A stretch of DNA of 27,335 nt from JANRKT01 sp033763355 (lineage in GTDB: Bacteria; Bacteroidota; Bacteroidia; Chitinophagales; Chitinophagaceae). The stretch covers positions 1 through 27,335 of the forward strand of contig JANRKT010000165.1 of the NCBI GenBank assembly GCA_033763355.1, in the 5' to 3' direction. The notes under the pieces are model-generated. The model was not told the origin of the DNA and ran no database searches. It saw only the letters and a list, made by a program, of their open reading frames with translations. Positions 16,737-24,725 of this stretch are shown here, piece after piece. Made by a program: the position numbers and the translations under genes. Positions within the stretch are counted from its first letter, which is position 1. The number at the start of each line of letters is the position of its first letter.

Positions 16737-18020
16737 ATGTTACCGGCAAAATCCATAGCATTTCATACACTGGGTTGCAAGCTCAATTTTTCTGAAACCT
16801 CCACCCTTTCACGCATGATGGAGAAGGAAGGTTTTGAGAAAAAAGAGTTTGATGATGTAGCGGATATCTATGTCATCAATACCTGCTCAGTAACCGACAA
16901 TGCAGATAAAGAGTGCCGGCAACTGGTAAGGCGCATCCAGCGTAAATCGCCTGAAAGCTTAGTGGTGATTACCGGCTGCTATGCGCAATTGAAACCCAAA
17001 GAAATTGCTGCTATTCCGGGTGTTGACCTTGTTCTGGGCGCTGCAGAAAAATTTAACCTTACGGAACATATTAAAGAATTAGCAAAAGGTGATTCTGCCA
17101 AAATATGTTCCTGCGATATTGAGGATGTAAATCATTTCCATTCTTCTTACTCACTAAATGACAGAACAAGGACTTTTCTGAAGGTACAGGATGGCTGCGA
17201 TTACAATTGTTCATTCTGCACCATTCCGATGGCAAGGGGCAAAAGCAGGAGCGGTTCAATTTCCCGTGTGGTTAAAGAAGCTGTATTAATAGCTGAAAAG
17301 GGGGTGAAGGAAATTGTTTTAACGGGTGTAAACCTCGGTGATTTTGGTATTTCCGCTGTAAATGAAAACAGCAACCGGGAAAGAAATGAGAATTTTTACC
17401 AGCTTATACAGGAACTGGATAAAGTGGAGGGAATTGAACGTTACCGCATTTCATCTATTGAGCCCAATTTACTTACCAATGATATCATTGCATTTGTTGC
17501 CGGGAGCAATAAATTCATGCCCCATTTTCACATCCCCCTGCAAAGCGGGAGCAATAAAATACTGGGGCTGATGAGACGGAGGTACAGGAAAGAATTATAT
17601 GAAGAGAGGGTCAGGTTTATCAAAACACTCATGCCACATGCTGCCATTGGTGCTGATGTGATTGTTGGTTTTCCCGGGGAAAATGAAAGTGATTTTAATG
17701 AAACCTTTGCATTTCTTCATGGCCTTGATATTTCTTACCTGCATGTATTTACTTATTCTGAGAGGGATAATACCCATGCTCTCAATATAAAGCCTGTTGT
17801 TCCTGTCAATATCCGCCATGAACGGAATAAAATACTGCGTAACCTCTCTTACCGGAAGATGCAGTACTTTACTGAACAGCACCGTGGGCACACCAGGAAG
17901 GTGCTGTTTGAAGGCCATTCAAGAAACAACATGATGGAAGGCTACACCGATAACTACATCCGTATTACCGCCCCGTTCAGGGGACAGTGGGTAAATAAAC
18001 CGGTAGATTGGCAGATCTGA
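16737..18020 (+). CDS. mtaB: tRNA t6A37 methylthiotransferase (MtaB)
   Basis: 427 residues from ATG 16737. A radical-SAM enzyme with two iron-sulfur clusters that turns t6A at position 37 of ANN-decoding tRNAs into ms2t6A. N-terminal UPF0004 domain with the three cluster Cys in FHTLGCKLN (Cys14), INTCSVTD and TGCYAQ; the radical SAM site CDYNCSFC follows in the middle, with GVNLGDFG after it, and a short C-terminal TRAM domain ends the protein. HTLGCKLN and the domain order fit MtaB rather than MiaB or RimO. The TRAM end (FRGQWVNKPVDWQI) looks some 15-20 residues shorter than usual; no frameshift is evident. The start is fixed by the promoter. Confidence 0.92.
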   Translation: MLPAKSIAFHTLGCKLNFSETSTLSRMMEKEGFEKKEFDDVADIYVINTCSVTDNADKECRQLVRRIQRKSPESLVVITGCYAQLKPKEIAAIPGVDLVLGAAEKFNLTEHIKELAKGDSAKICSCDIEDVNHFHSSYSLNDRTRTFLKVQDGCDYNCSFCTIPMARGKSRSGSISRVVKEAVLIAEKGVKEIVLTGVNLGDFGISAVNENSNRERNENFYQLIQELDKVEGIERYRISSIEPNLLTNDIIAFVAGSNKFMPHFHIPLQSGSNKILGLMRRRYRKELYEERVRFIKTLMPHAAIGADVIVGFPGENESDFNETFAFLHGLDISYLHVFTYSERDNTHALNIKPVVPVNIRHERNKILRNLSYRKMQYFTEQHRGHTRKVLFEGHSRNNMMEGYTDNYIRITAPFRGQWVNKPVDWQI

Positions 18021-18081
18021 CCTGTTGTTAAATTAACATTTACTTATCGCAACCGGGTTTTCATTTTTTTCGTTTATTTTT

Positions 18082-18088
18082 AGAGGAG
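18082..18088 (+). promoter_or_regulatory. Strong Shine-Dalgarno site
   Basis: AGAGGAG lies 10 nt before ATG 18099. Such a clear site is uncommon in this window and supports the small downstream gene. Confidence 0.6.
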
Positions 18089-18098
18089 TTAAATTACC

Positions 18099-18392
18099 AT
18101 GAAAAAGTTCCAGGTTTCTATAACATTTAAAATGGATGATGAATTTATGTCTTTCATCCCGGCCCACCGTTCTTATATAAATGAACTGATTGAAAAGGGC
18201 ACCATTGATCATTATGCAGTAACTATGGAAAGCCAGCGGGCATGGATCACAATATCTGCGGAAAGCAAGGAAGAAGCAGACCGGTTGCTATCAAAATCAC
18301 CCATCTACAAATACTGGACAAGCTACGTGATTGAAGAATTGCTTGTACTGGACGGGCAACATTACCGTTTGCCGTCATTGCAGTTAAACTGA
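18099..18392 (+). CDS. YciI-like small alpha-beta barrel protein
   Basis: 97 residues. FQVSITFKMDDEFMSFIPAHRSYINELIEKGTI and later ISAESKEEADRLLSKSPIYKY fit the ferredoxin-like dimeric alpha-beta barrel of YciI and muconolactone-isomerase-like proteins, including a His in the first helix. Members may be small enzymes or binding proteins; none of the evidence here picks one. It follows mtaB by 78 bp and could share its transcript or use a promoter not recognised. Confidence 0.65.
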   Translation: MKKFQVSITFKMDDEFMSFIPAHRSYINELIEKGTIDHYAVTMESQRAWITISAESKEEADRLLSKSPIYKYWTSYVIEELLVLDGQHYRLPSLQLN

Positions 18393-18452
18393 CATGCCCC
18401 TACTGAATTTTGTTATCCGTTTTTTTCAGGATTACAACTGAAGAAGGGTTTG

Positions 18453-18845
18453 CTAAAATGCTGCAAGTTGTGCAGAGAGCCGCCCCACTTCATTTATTCT
18501 TTCCGCATCAACACAGTAATAAATGTATTTGCCTTCCCTTTCTGTTTTTACCAGGCCTGCCAGTCTTAAAACCGCAAGGTGCTGCGAAGCAACTGACTGT
18601 TCAAGCCGCATCTGAACATACAATTCAGTAACAGTAATCCGCTTTTTTTCATTAATCAGCGCTATCATCTGCTGGCGCAGTTTGTGGTTTAACGCCCTCA
18701 GGACATTTGCCGCCTTTCTCACCACCAGAAGGTCAACAGTGGTTACAGGTTCTTCGTTTCCTACGCTTCTCAGTATCATGGCGTGGGGGCTGTAGCTCAC
18801 TGTTAAATGAGGTACAGGCTTCAGTTCTGCATTGTTAGCAATCAT
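18453..18845 (-). CDS. ArsR-type winged-helix transcriptional regulator
   Basis: 130 residues. After an N-terminal extension of about 45 residues comes a winged HTH: LRALNHKLRQQMIALI, a recognition segment VASQHLAVLRLAGLV and the wing TEREGKYIYYCV, as in ArsR/SmtB repressors. The ELCVCDL-type metal site of arsenic sensors is absent (ITVTELYVQMRLEQS), so it probably senses something else or acts as a constitutive or redox-linked repressor. It converges with the YciI-like gene and lies downstream of the receiver genes on the same strand, beyond a terminator. Confidence 0.82.
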   Translation of the reverse strand: MIANNAELKPVPHLTVSYSPHAMILRSVGNEEPVTTVDLLVVRKAANVLRALNHKLRQQMIALINEKKRITVTELYVQMRLEQSVASQHLAVLRLAGLVKTEREGKYIYYCVDAERINEVGRLSAQLAAF

Positions 18846-18940
18846 AGTTATAGTGTTTTAAGTTTTTTAAAAAAAATACCGTTTCAGGGCCTCTCATTTA
18901 AATGTATCTGTGGCTGTAGCCCGCTTTTATCTTAAAGAAA

Positions 18941-18962
18941 CCGGCAAAGAACAACCTGCCGG
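18941..18962 (-). terminator. Terminator after the single-domain receiver
   Basis: CCGGCA and TGCCGG (18941-18946 and 18957-18962) pair around a 10-nt loop. On the minus strand the hairpin follows the stop codon by 2 nt and is followed by TTTCTTT. It separates the receiver gene from the ArsR-type gene. Confidence 0.6.
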
Positions 18963-18964
18963 AT

Positions 18965-19351
18965 TTATTTTTCTTTTTTTGAAACAATCTCCGCAATTAC
19001 ACGGGAAATCATTTCGAACTGATTGGATTTATCAATAAAATACCCGGCGCCCAGGGCTTTACATTGTTTTTTATAGTAATCATTTACGTTGTTGGTTATC
19101 ATCACCACTTCTGTATGCGGATGCTTTTTGCTGATATATTTTAATAATTCAATACCGTTTTTATCGGGCAACCCTATATCAAGCAATACAACAGCCGGAG
19201 ATAAAGCATCCATTTTTTCCACGCCTTCCGCATAACTTCCTGCTTCTTCAATGAGCCCGATAGCCCCTTTGTCTTCGAGAATTTCCTTAAGCTGCTTACG
19301 GAACATGACGGTGTCATCAACAATAAGCACAACGGGTTTTTGCTTGTTCAT
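18965..19351 (-). CDS. Single-domain response regulator (CheY-like receiver)
   Basis: 128 residues from ATG 19351, one receiver domain and no output domain. Acidic pocket Asp12-Asp13, phosphoacceptor Asp58 in LLDIGLP, Thr86 in MITNN and Lys108 in IDKSN are all present, so it should be phosphorylated. It may relay phosphate or act by protein contact. An open frame extends to 19588, but its 79 extra residues look like non-coding DNA, and the start at MNKQKPVVLIVDD fits the fold exactly. It belongs to the cluster with the sensor kinase at 20933-24400, which may be its phosphodonor. Confidence 0.88.
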   Translation of the reverse strand: MNKQKPVVLIVDDTVMFRKQLKEILEDKGAIGLIEEAGSYAEGVEKMDALSPAVVLLDIGLPDKNGIELLKYISKKHPHTEVVMITNNVNDYYKKQCKALGAGYFIDKSNQFEMISRVIAEIVSKKEK

Positions 19352-19447
19352 CGGGATCTTTATGGTACTCCCTGCAAAGGAATAATTACGGGACTCAAAT
19401 AAATAGATTAATTCTCCAAAGCTTGTTAGAAGATAATTGATCAGATT

Positions 19448-19465
19448 TGTAGTAAGAATACTACA
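19448..19465. promoter_or_regulatory. Perfect 7-4-7 inverted repeat upstream of the receiver gene
   Basis: TGTAGTA-AGAA-TACTACA, about 100 bp before ATG 19351. Similar in form and sequence to 1816-1833. A half-match (TGTAGTA followed by GAAA and a poor right arm) lies near 25442 upstream of the NarL-type regulator. A dimeric regulator, perhaps one of the NarL-type proteins nearby, could bind it. Confidence 0.4.
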
Positions 19466-19610
19466 TACAAGCCTGTTCTTATCAAAACCCTGATAAAACT
19501 CTTTTCCGTACATAACTTGAATATTAAAACAAGGATGTATTTGCTTTTTAATAAACCGTGCGCAAGTTATTTTTAAAGCCGGTTTCATTCATATCCAACA
19601 TCCCATGCTC

Positions 19611-19630
19611 CCTTCCCCTTACGGGGAAGG
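19611..19630. repeat. GC-rich hairpin
   Basis: CCTTCCCC and GGGGAAGG pair perfectly around a 4-nt TTAC loop. No U-run follows on either strand, so it looks like a repetitive extragenic palindrome rather than a terminator. Confidence 0.5.
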
Positions 19631-19800
19631 AAAGCTGAGAATACACAGGGTTCCGGACGGTTTCAAGAGGAGCGACCTAAGGGCCAGGGCCAGGGTTTTT
19701 ACAGGATTATGGAACTTCAATAGGGTATTAGGATTGTCTGGTGTCTGTCAACTTCAGAAATGTGGTTTTGAAAACTGCAATATTATATTGTTACGCCGGT

Positions 19801-20082
19801 CTAATCTGTTAATGCAAACTGTCCTGTTATCGCAATTACTATAACCCGCCTGAAATTTTTATTAATAGCAGACTTCAATGCCATGCTGTTTGGCGATTCA
19901 AGGCTGCCACCATAGACCACGGCATCCGGCCTTAGCAGGTTCAGCAACCTGAGGCTTTCTGCATAGGTGCCGGCCTGCAGCACGGAGTGTACATAATCTA
20001 TTTCGGCGGAAATTTTTTGCAGCATACCCCTCATTAAAGCAGTATGGTCAATAATAAGAGCAAGAAGTTTTTCTTTTTTCAT
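19801..20082 (-). CDS. Degenerate, truncated receiver-like protein
   Basis: 93 residues from ATG 20082. The start (MKKEKLLALIIDHTALMRGML) and the body (QAGTYAESLRLLNLLRPDAVV) align with the receiver at 18965-19351 (VVLIVDDTVMFRKQL; EAGSYAEGVEKMDALSPAVV). The acidic pair is Asp12-His13, the phosphoacceptor position reads VVYGGSLE with no Asp, Thr86 remains, and the protein ends about 35 residues early, without the Lys strand and last helix. No receiver sequence is found in the other frames downstream. It cannot take phosphate normally: either a decaying paralogue or a pseudo-receiver. Retention of an intact frame leaves function possible. Confidence 0.65.
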   Translation of the reverse strand: MKKEKLLALIIDHTALMRGMLQKISAEIDYVHSVLQAGTYAESLRLLNLLRPDAVVYGGSLESPNSMALKSAINKNFRRVIVIAITGQFALTD

Positions 20083-20190
20083 GATATTGGATTTTAAAAC
20101 AGGTTTCAATTACGTAACAAAATAAAAGATTAAACACGGCCGGAAAAATAGAAGATCCTATCTCTGTGGGGTAGCAAATGCAATGCAGTA

Positions 20191-20233
20191 TTTGTAGAAC
20201 TTATTCTGCAAATCAATATATGTTAGCATATAT
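20191..20233. promoter_or_regulatory. Two adjacent inverted repeats
   Basis: TTTGTAGAA-CTTA-TTCTGCAAA (20191-20212, one mismatch in nine) is followed 3 bp later by ATATATG-TTAG-CATATAT (20216-20233, perfect). They lie 110-150 bp upstream of the degenerate receiver and downstream of the NarL-type regulator. Neither has a U-tract. They may be operators or RNA hairpins. Confidence 0.35.
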
Positions 20234-20289
20234 GTGATAAAGTGTAAAAACTCAATTAATTTGAAAGTTATCGCAGAATAGCAGCGGGA

Positions 20290-20916
20290 TCAGATGAGTT
20301 TGTTCTCCAAAGCGTACTTTGTTAAATCAGCATTGCTTGTCATGCCCATTTTGGTAAGTATCCTGGCCCTGTAGGTGCTGATGGTGGTTACGCTTAATGA
20401 CATCATAGAGGCAATGTCAGAAACAGATTTGCCCGCCGAAAGAAGTTTCATTACATCAAACTCCCTGTCAGATAGGAGTTCATGCAATGCCTTTCCGTTA
20501 TCCCTGCCTAAACTGTCTGCTATTTTATCGGCTACAGCAGCAGAAATGTACCGCTTGCCCGCCATTACTTTTTGTACAGCCTTTATCAGGTCATGTTGTG
20601 CAGCATCTTTATTGAGATAACCAGCAGCTCCTGCTTTTAAAATACGGATGGCATACTGGTCTTCGGGGTACATGCTTAAGATCAATACCGGAACATCAGG
20701 TAACGCCTGTTTAATATGCTGCAAAGCATCTAACCCGCTACGCCCCGGCATTGAAAGATCGGTAATTATAACATCCCATTTTTCTTTTATTGATTTGTTC
20801 ACCAGTTCCTCAGCATCCCCGGCTTCGTCAATCTCTGCAAAGGGATATTCTTCCTGCAGGAGTTGCTTTAAACCCTTTCGGAAAATTGCATGATCGTCAG
20901 CAATCAATACTCTCAT
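20290..20916 (-). CDS. NarL/FixJ-type response regulator, partner of the adjacent kinase
   Basis: 208 residues. Receiver at 1-120 with Asp7-Asp8, phosphoacceptor Asp53 (ITDLSMPG), Ser81 and Lys103; LuxR-type HTH at about 145-205 (LSDREFDVMKLLSAGKSVSDIASMMSLSVTTISTYRARILTKMGM). It lies 16 bp after the five-PAS kinase on the same strand, so the two should form a two-component pair: phosphorylation of Asp53 would promote dimerisation and DNA binding. Targets are unknown; the palindromes in this cluster are candidates. Confidence 0.93.
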   Translation of the reverse strand: MRVLIADDHAIFRKGLKQLLQEEYPFAEIDEAGDAEELVNKSIKEKWDVIITDLSMPGRSGLDALQHIKQALPDVPVLILSMYPEDQYAIRILKAGAAGYLNKDAAQHDLIKAVQKVMAGKRYISAAVADKIADSLGRDNGKALHELLSDREFDVMKLLSAGKSVSDIASMMSLSVTTISTYRARILTKMGMTSNADLTKYALENKLI

Positions 20917-20932
20917 GGCAAAAATTTAATTA

Positions 20933-23900
20933 TTACTGCCTGTTACCTGAAAAAGGACAATAAACCTGTACAACTGTACCCTCTCCCAATTTACTGTTTA
21001 TTTCATAATGTCCGCCCATCATCAAAACCCTTTCTTTCATCCCCAATAAACCCAGCGTTTTTTTCTGCCCCGCGATGCTTGTATCAAACCCCCTGCCATT
21101 ATCTTTTATTTCAAGCCTCATGAAGGTATCTTCTATACATAATGTTACCTCAACTTTTGTTGCATCAGCATGACGGGCAATGTTTGTTAATGATTCCTGG
21201 TAAATCCTGAAAAGGCCGGTTGCTACAGGATCAGGTATTTTATATTCGCCAGACGGCGGAACGAAACTGACTGTTATTCCTGTTTTTTTCTCAAATTCCT
21301 GGCTTTGCCAGTCTATGGCAGCCACAAGGCCCAGGTCATCCAGGAGGCCTGGCCGGAGTTCAGTAGCAATTTTTCTTACTATCTTAATGGTGTTGTCAAG
21401 TATCGCTGTAATTTCATTGAGCTTTTCATGTAATGATTGTTCGCCGGCAGGTATCCTTTTGCTGAGCCAGAAAATGCCCAGTTTGGAAGTAGTAAGTAAT
21501 TGGCCCAGTTCATCATGCACTTCACGGGCAAGATGTTTTCGCTCCTCTTCCCTTACTTCCTGCAGGTGAGCAGACAACTGCCGGAGTTGTTCTGTGGTTT
21601 CCTTTATTTCCTGCTCTGCTTTTTTAAGCATTGTTACATCAGCAACAGAACCCACTATGCGTATGGGTTTTTTTCCGCTGTATTGTACATATCCCCTGTC
21701 ATACGCATTTATATAATTCCCATCAGGCAAACGGAAGCGGTATTCAAACTCCCACGAATCTTTGTTATCATCAAATACCCTGTTGTACTGCTTTAAGATG
21801 TTATCCCTTTCATCAGGGTGTATTCTGTCCGCCCATGCCCCAACCCTTAAAGGAGGTTCTGAAGGATTGCGGCCGTAAAGCTGGTAATGTTTTTCATTCC
21901 ACCATATTTCGTCAGTAGTTACATTATAATCCCAAACCGCATCATTTGTGGCCCTTGCAACCATTTTAAACCTTTCATTGGCACTTATAATTTTTTGTTC
22001 ATTGATTTTTCCTGCTGTTATGTCTCTTGTTACGCCGAGCAATGAAATAATATTACCGGATGTATCTTTAAGCGGAACTGCATGTGTCTCAAGCCAGCGA
22101 TGAGACCCCTTCAAACCCTTAATCTCAAATTGCAGTGATCCTGAAATTCCTTTAAACACATTGCTTGTAAGCTCTTCAAAAGCCTTCCTGTACGCTGGTT
22201 CAACAATATTTATTACAGAATGGCCAAGCACCTGCTCCATGTTGTCCGCTTCGATCATAGCAAGGCCGGCCGGATTCATTTGCAATACCTCACAACCAGC
22301 GCCAAGTAATTTTACACATTCAGGCTCTGTCTGAAAAATGGCCCGCAGCCTGTTCTCACTTTCGGCGAGGGCATTTTCAGCTTTTTTTCGTTCAGTAATA
22401 TCCCGGCTTACCCCCACCAGCCCAATAAGTTCATTATTGATATTTTTCAACGGAATCTTTGAAGTAAGCAGCCAGCGTACCTCTCCTGAATGAGAAACTA
22501 TCATTTCTTCCCTGTTAACAACAGGGCTGCCGTTTTCAAGAACCCTTTTATCATCTTCAATATATTTACCTGCAAGTTCAGGCTTAAAATAATCCCAGAC
22601 TGTTTTACCAAGTGTATCCTCTTCTGACAAAGCCCCTAACAACTTTACATTTGCAAGGTTATTAATAATGTGCCTGAACCGGGTATCTTTTACATAAATG
22701 TAATCGGGGATGTTATCAATTACGGTACGCAGCAGGTTCCGCTCCTGCAACAATTGTTCTTCTGTCCTCTTTTTTTCGGTAATATTTCTTATAAACACAG
22801 AGAGGCCATCAGGTGAAGGATAAATAAAGTTCTCCTGCCAGAGGTTTAACGGTGCATAGTAATCAATATGGTTAATAAACTGCTGGGTTTCCATTGCAGT
22901 GTTAAAAGCATGAAATGTGGCTGAGCCAACAGCTTCAGGAAATTCGTCCCAAACATTCTTTCCGATAAGTGATTGCGGGTCACGGTGAAGAAGTTCCCCC
23001 GTTTTTTTATTTACATAAGTGTAACAGAAATTCTTATCCAGAGCAATAAAGGCATCGGTTATCCGCTCAAAGATGTTTTGCAGTTCCGCAGTTTTTTCCT
23101 GAACCTGTTTTTCCAGGTTTGCATTAAGGTTTCTCAGTTCTTCCTCCAGTTTCTTTCGCTCAGAAATATCCCTAACTACCAGCACATACCCCGAAGAAAT
23201 GTTGCTTTCATGTTTTATTACGGAAAGGGAACTGATTACCGGTATAGAACCACCCTTTTTGTTTTTGTGCACAGCATCGCCAATCCAGTAACCTTTTTCA
23301 TTTAATTGCCTGCCCATTTCTTCCAGTTGCCGTTCTGTATAATCAGCCTTTGTTATACTCAGGCCCTGCTTTCCTGTTACCTCTTCTTTTGTGTAGCCAT
23401 ACATCAGTTCAGCTGCTTTATTCCAGCTTATTATGCACTTATTAGCATCAAGTGAGAATATTGCATCGCTTGTTTGCTCAATAAGCCCGGCCAGGTAATT
23501 GATTTGCTGTTGCGATTTTTTTGCCTCTGCATCCCGCCTGTTCAGTAAAACCACACAATACAAAATGGCAGCAAGAAAAATAATTATTATAAAAAGCACC
23601 ATTAATGTTGCCCCCATCTCAATTGTAAAAGCCTGCTCCCAATGACCGTATAATCTTAAAAGACCTATAATTGTAGGGAGGATGACAGCCATGGGCACAA
23701 GCAACCTTGCTGCAATGCTCCCTGCAAAGGGGCTTGTAAATTCGCTCATTAAACCTTTGTCCGGATGAATGAGAAGTATGGCTAATGCAATAAGTATAAA
23801 ACAGAGGGCAGTATGGATGGCCATGGGCACATAGCTGAGCATTTCGTAAAACTCAGGTACGCGGTATATGTACCCCAACACAGAAAGCCAGCATATTACA

Positions 23901-24400
23901 GCTATTGTTAAAGCAAAATATTGCGACGGCACCCTCCCCCTTCGGGTTTCAAAATTTATAGCCATTAACGAAATAGCAGAAAGTATTAAACAAAAAGCGG
24001 TATTGGGGGCTATGCGGTTAAAGCTGTTACCACCGGCGTTGGCATTGAATTTTCCTGAAAACAACAAACCATCAAGGGGCGATTCAAACCCAAAGAGCAA
24101 TGCCGATATTTTCAACAACCCTATGCACAAAACAATTGAGGCCAATATAAGCGCTGAATTGCTTTTTAACTGTGTTTTTGATTTAGCCGTTATTAACAGG
24201 AAGGAAACGGCAATAAACAGGAAAGCAAAAGCCGTTAAAGGGTTCATTGCTGCCAGCCCTGGTATTGGTCTTTTTAAGAACTCAATATCCAGTTGCCAGC
24301 CTGCTAATACAAAAACAGCAATAAGCAGCACACACAGGATAAGGCGCCGGGAAAGTTTCTGGAGTTTTTGCTGCAGGTTTATGTTATTTGTTTTCAGCAT
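20933..24400 (-). CDS. Membrane sensor histidine kinase with five PAS domains (HisKA_3 type)
   Basis: 1155 residues. Residues 1-290 hold about eight hydrophobic segments, a membrane sensor region of a type I do not name with certainty (MASE-like). Five PAS/PAC units follow at about 300-415, 435-545, 550-670, 680-800 and 810-925, several ending in the DIT or DIS-E-KK PAC signature. The HisKA_3 dimerisation domain has the phosphoacceptor His962 in REVHDELGQ; the HATPase_c domain has IYQESLTNIARHA (N box), DNGRGFD and LGLLGMKERV. HisKA_3 kinases usually pair with NarL-type regulators, and one lies directly downstream. No receiver domain is fused. The signal is unknown; so many PAS units allow several inputs such as redox or small ligands. 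Confidence 0.92.
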   Translation of the reverse strand: MLKTNNINLQQKLQKLSRRLILCVLLIAVFVLAGWQLDIEFLKRPIPGLAAMNPLTAFAFLFIAVSFLLITAKSKTQLKSNSALILASIVLCIGLLKISALLFGFESPLDGLLFSGKFNANAGGNSFNRIAPNTAFCLILSAISLMAINFETRRGRVPSQYFALTIAVICWLSVLGYIYRVPEFYEMLSYVPMAIHTALCFILIALAILLIHPDKGLMSEFTSPFAGSIAARLLVPMAVILPTIIGLLRLYGHWEQAFTIEMGATLMVLFIIIIFLAAILYCVVLLNRRDAEAKKSQQQINYLAGLIEQTSDAIFSLDANKCIISWNKAAELMYGYTKEEVTGKQGLSITKADYTERQLEEMGRQLNEKGYWIGDAVHKNKKGGSIPVISSLSVIKHESNISSGYVLVVRDISERKKLEEELRNLNANLEKQVQEKTAELQNIFERITDAFIALDKNFCYTYVNKKTGELLHRDPQSLIGKNVWDEFPEAVGSATFHAFNTAMETQQFINHIDYYAPLNLWQENFIYPSPDGLSVFIRNITEKKRTEEQLLQERNLLRTVIDNIPDYIYVKDTRFRHIINNLANVKLLGALSEEDTLGKTVWDYFKPELAGKYIEDDKRVLENGSPVVNREEMIVSHSGEVRWLLTSKIPLKNINNELIGLVGVSRDITERKKAENALAESENRLRAIFQTEPECVKLLGAGCEVLQMNPAGLAMIEADNMEQVLGHSVINIVEPAYRKAFEELTSNVFKGISGSLQFEIKGLKGSHRWLETHAVPLKDTSGNIISLLGVTRDITAGKINEQKIISANERFKMVARATNDAVWDYNVTTDEIWWNEKHYQLYGRNPSEPPLRVGAWADRIHPDERDNILKQYNRVFDDNKDSWEFEYRFRLPDGNYINAYDRGYVQYSGKKPIRIVGSVADVTMLKKAEQEIKETTEQLRQLSAHLQEVREEERKHLAREVHDELGQLLTTSKLGIFWLSKRIPAGEQSLHEKLNEITAILDNTIKIVRKIATELRPGLLDDLGLVAAIDWQSQEFEKKTGITVSFVPPSGEYKIPDPVATGLFRIYQESLTNIARHADATKVEVTLCIEDTFMRLEIKDNGRGFDTSIAGQKKTLGLLGMKERVLMMGGHYEINSKLGEGTVVQVYCPFSGNRQ

Positions 24401-24622
24401 TCATAGAAATTGAAAGAACCCTCTCTCAAAAATCTATAGTTTACTCACAACTTTTCATTCACAAAAAACAACTCCTTTTATTCCTGTTCATTAGGATTTT
24501 ACTGCAAACCATTTCTTAATAACCTTATTATTTACCATTTGCATATTTGGTGTTCTTTGCTGAAAAGCCTTTTAAAGTTAAGTAAAATATCATTTAATAT
24601 TTACCACAGGTTTGTTTAACAG

Positions 24623-24653
24623 CAAATATTTCCGCGGAAATGAGCAGCTGCAA
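24623..24653 (-). promoter_or_regulatory. Candidate promoter with palindrome in its spacer, upstream of the kinase
   Basis: Minus strand TTG (24653-24651), 20 bp, AATATTTG (24630-24623), one mismatch from TAnnTTTG. A perfect 14-bp palindrome ATTTCCGCGGAAAT (24628-24641) lies in the spacer and overlaps the -7 box, a classic repressor position. The leader would be about 215 nt. The rest of the 24401-24725 gap shows nothing else. Speculative. Confidence 0.3.
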
Positions 24654-24725
24654 TTAAACAGAAAGGAAATATTAAAACAAGGGTGTAATAAACCGCCGTT
24701 CAAACAAAAAATTATGCCGACAATC

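Larger units (their letters stand above)
19352..19800. other. Non-coding gap between two receiver genes
   Basis: No gene is supported. It holds a perfect 7-4-7 palindrome (19448-19465) and a GC-rich stretch at about 19600-19700 that starts with a strong hairpin (19611-19630) and includes a short GGGCCA repeat near 19681-19692. The GC-rich stretch differs in composition from the AT-rich DNA around it and may be a dispersed repeat. The hairpin has no U-tract after it on either strand. Confidence 0.5.

Noticed and set aside
18075..18082. TATTTTTA as the -7 box of the YciI-like gene
   Set aside because: It lacks the final G, and the transcript would start after the Shine-Dalgarno site at 18082-18088.
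19352..19588. N-terminal extension of the single-domain receiver
   Set aside because: The 79 residues resemble translated non-coding DNA and the receiver fold starts cleanly at 19351.
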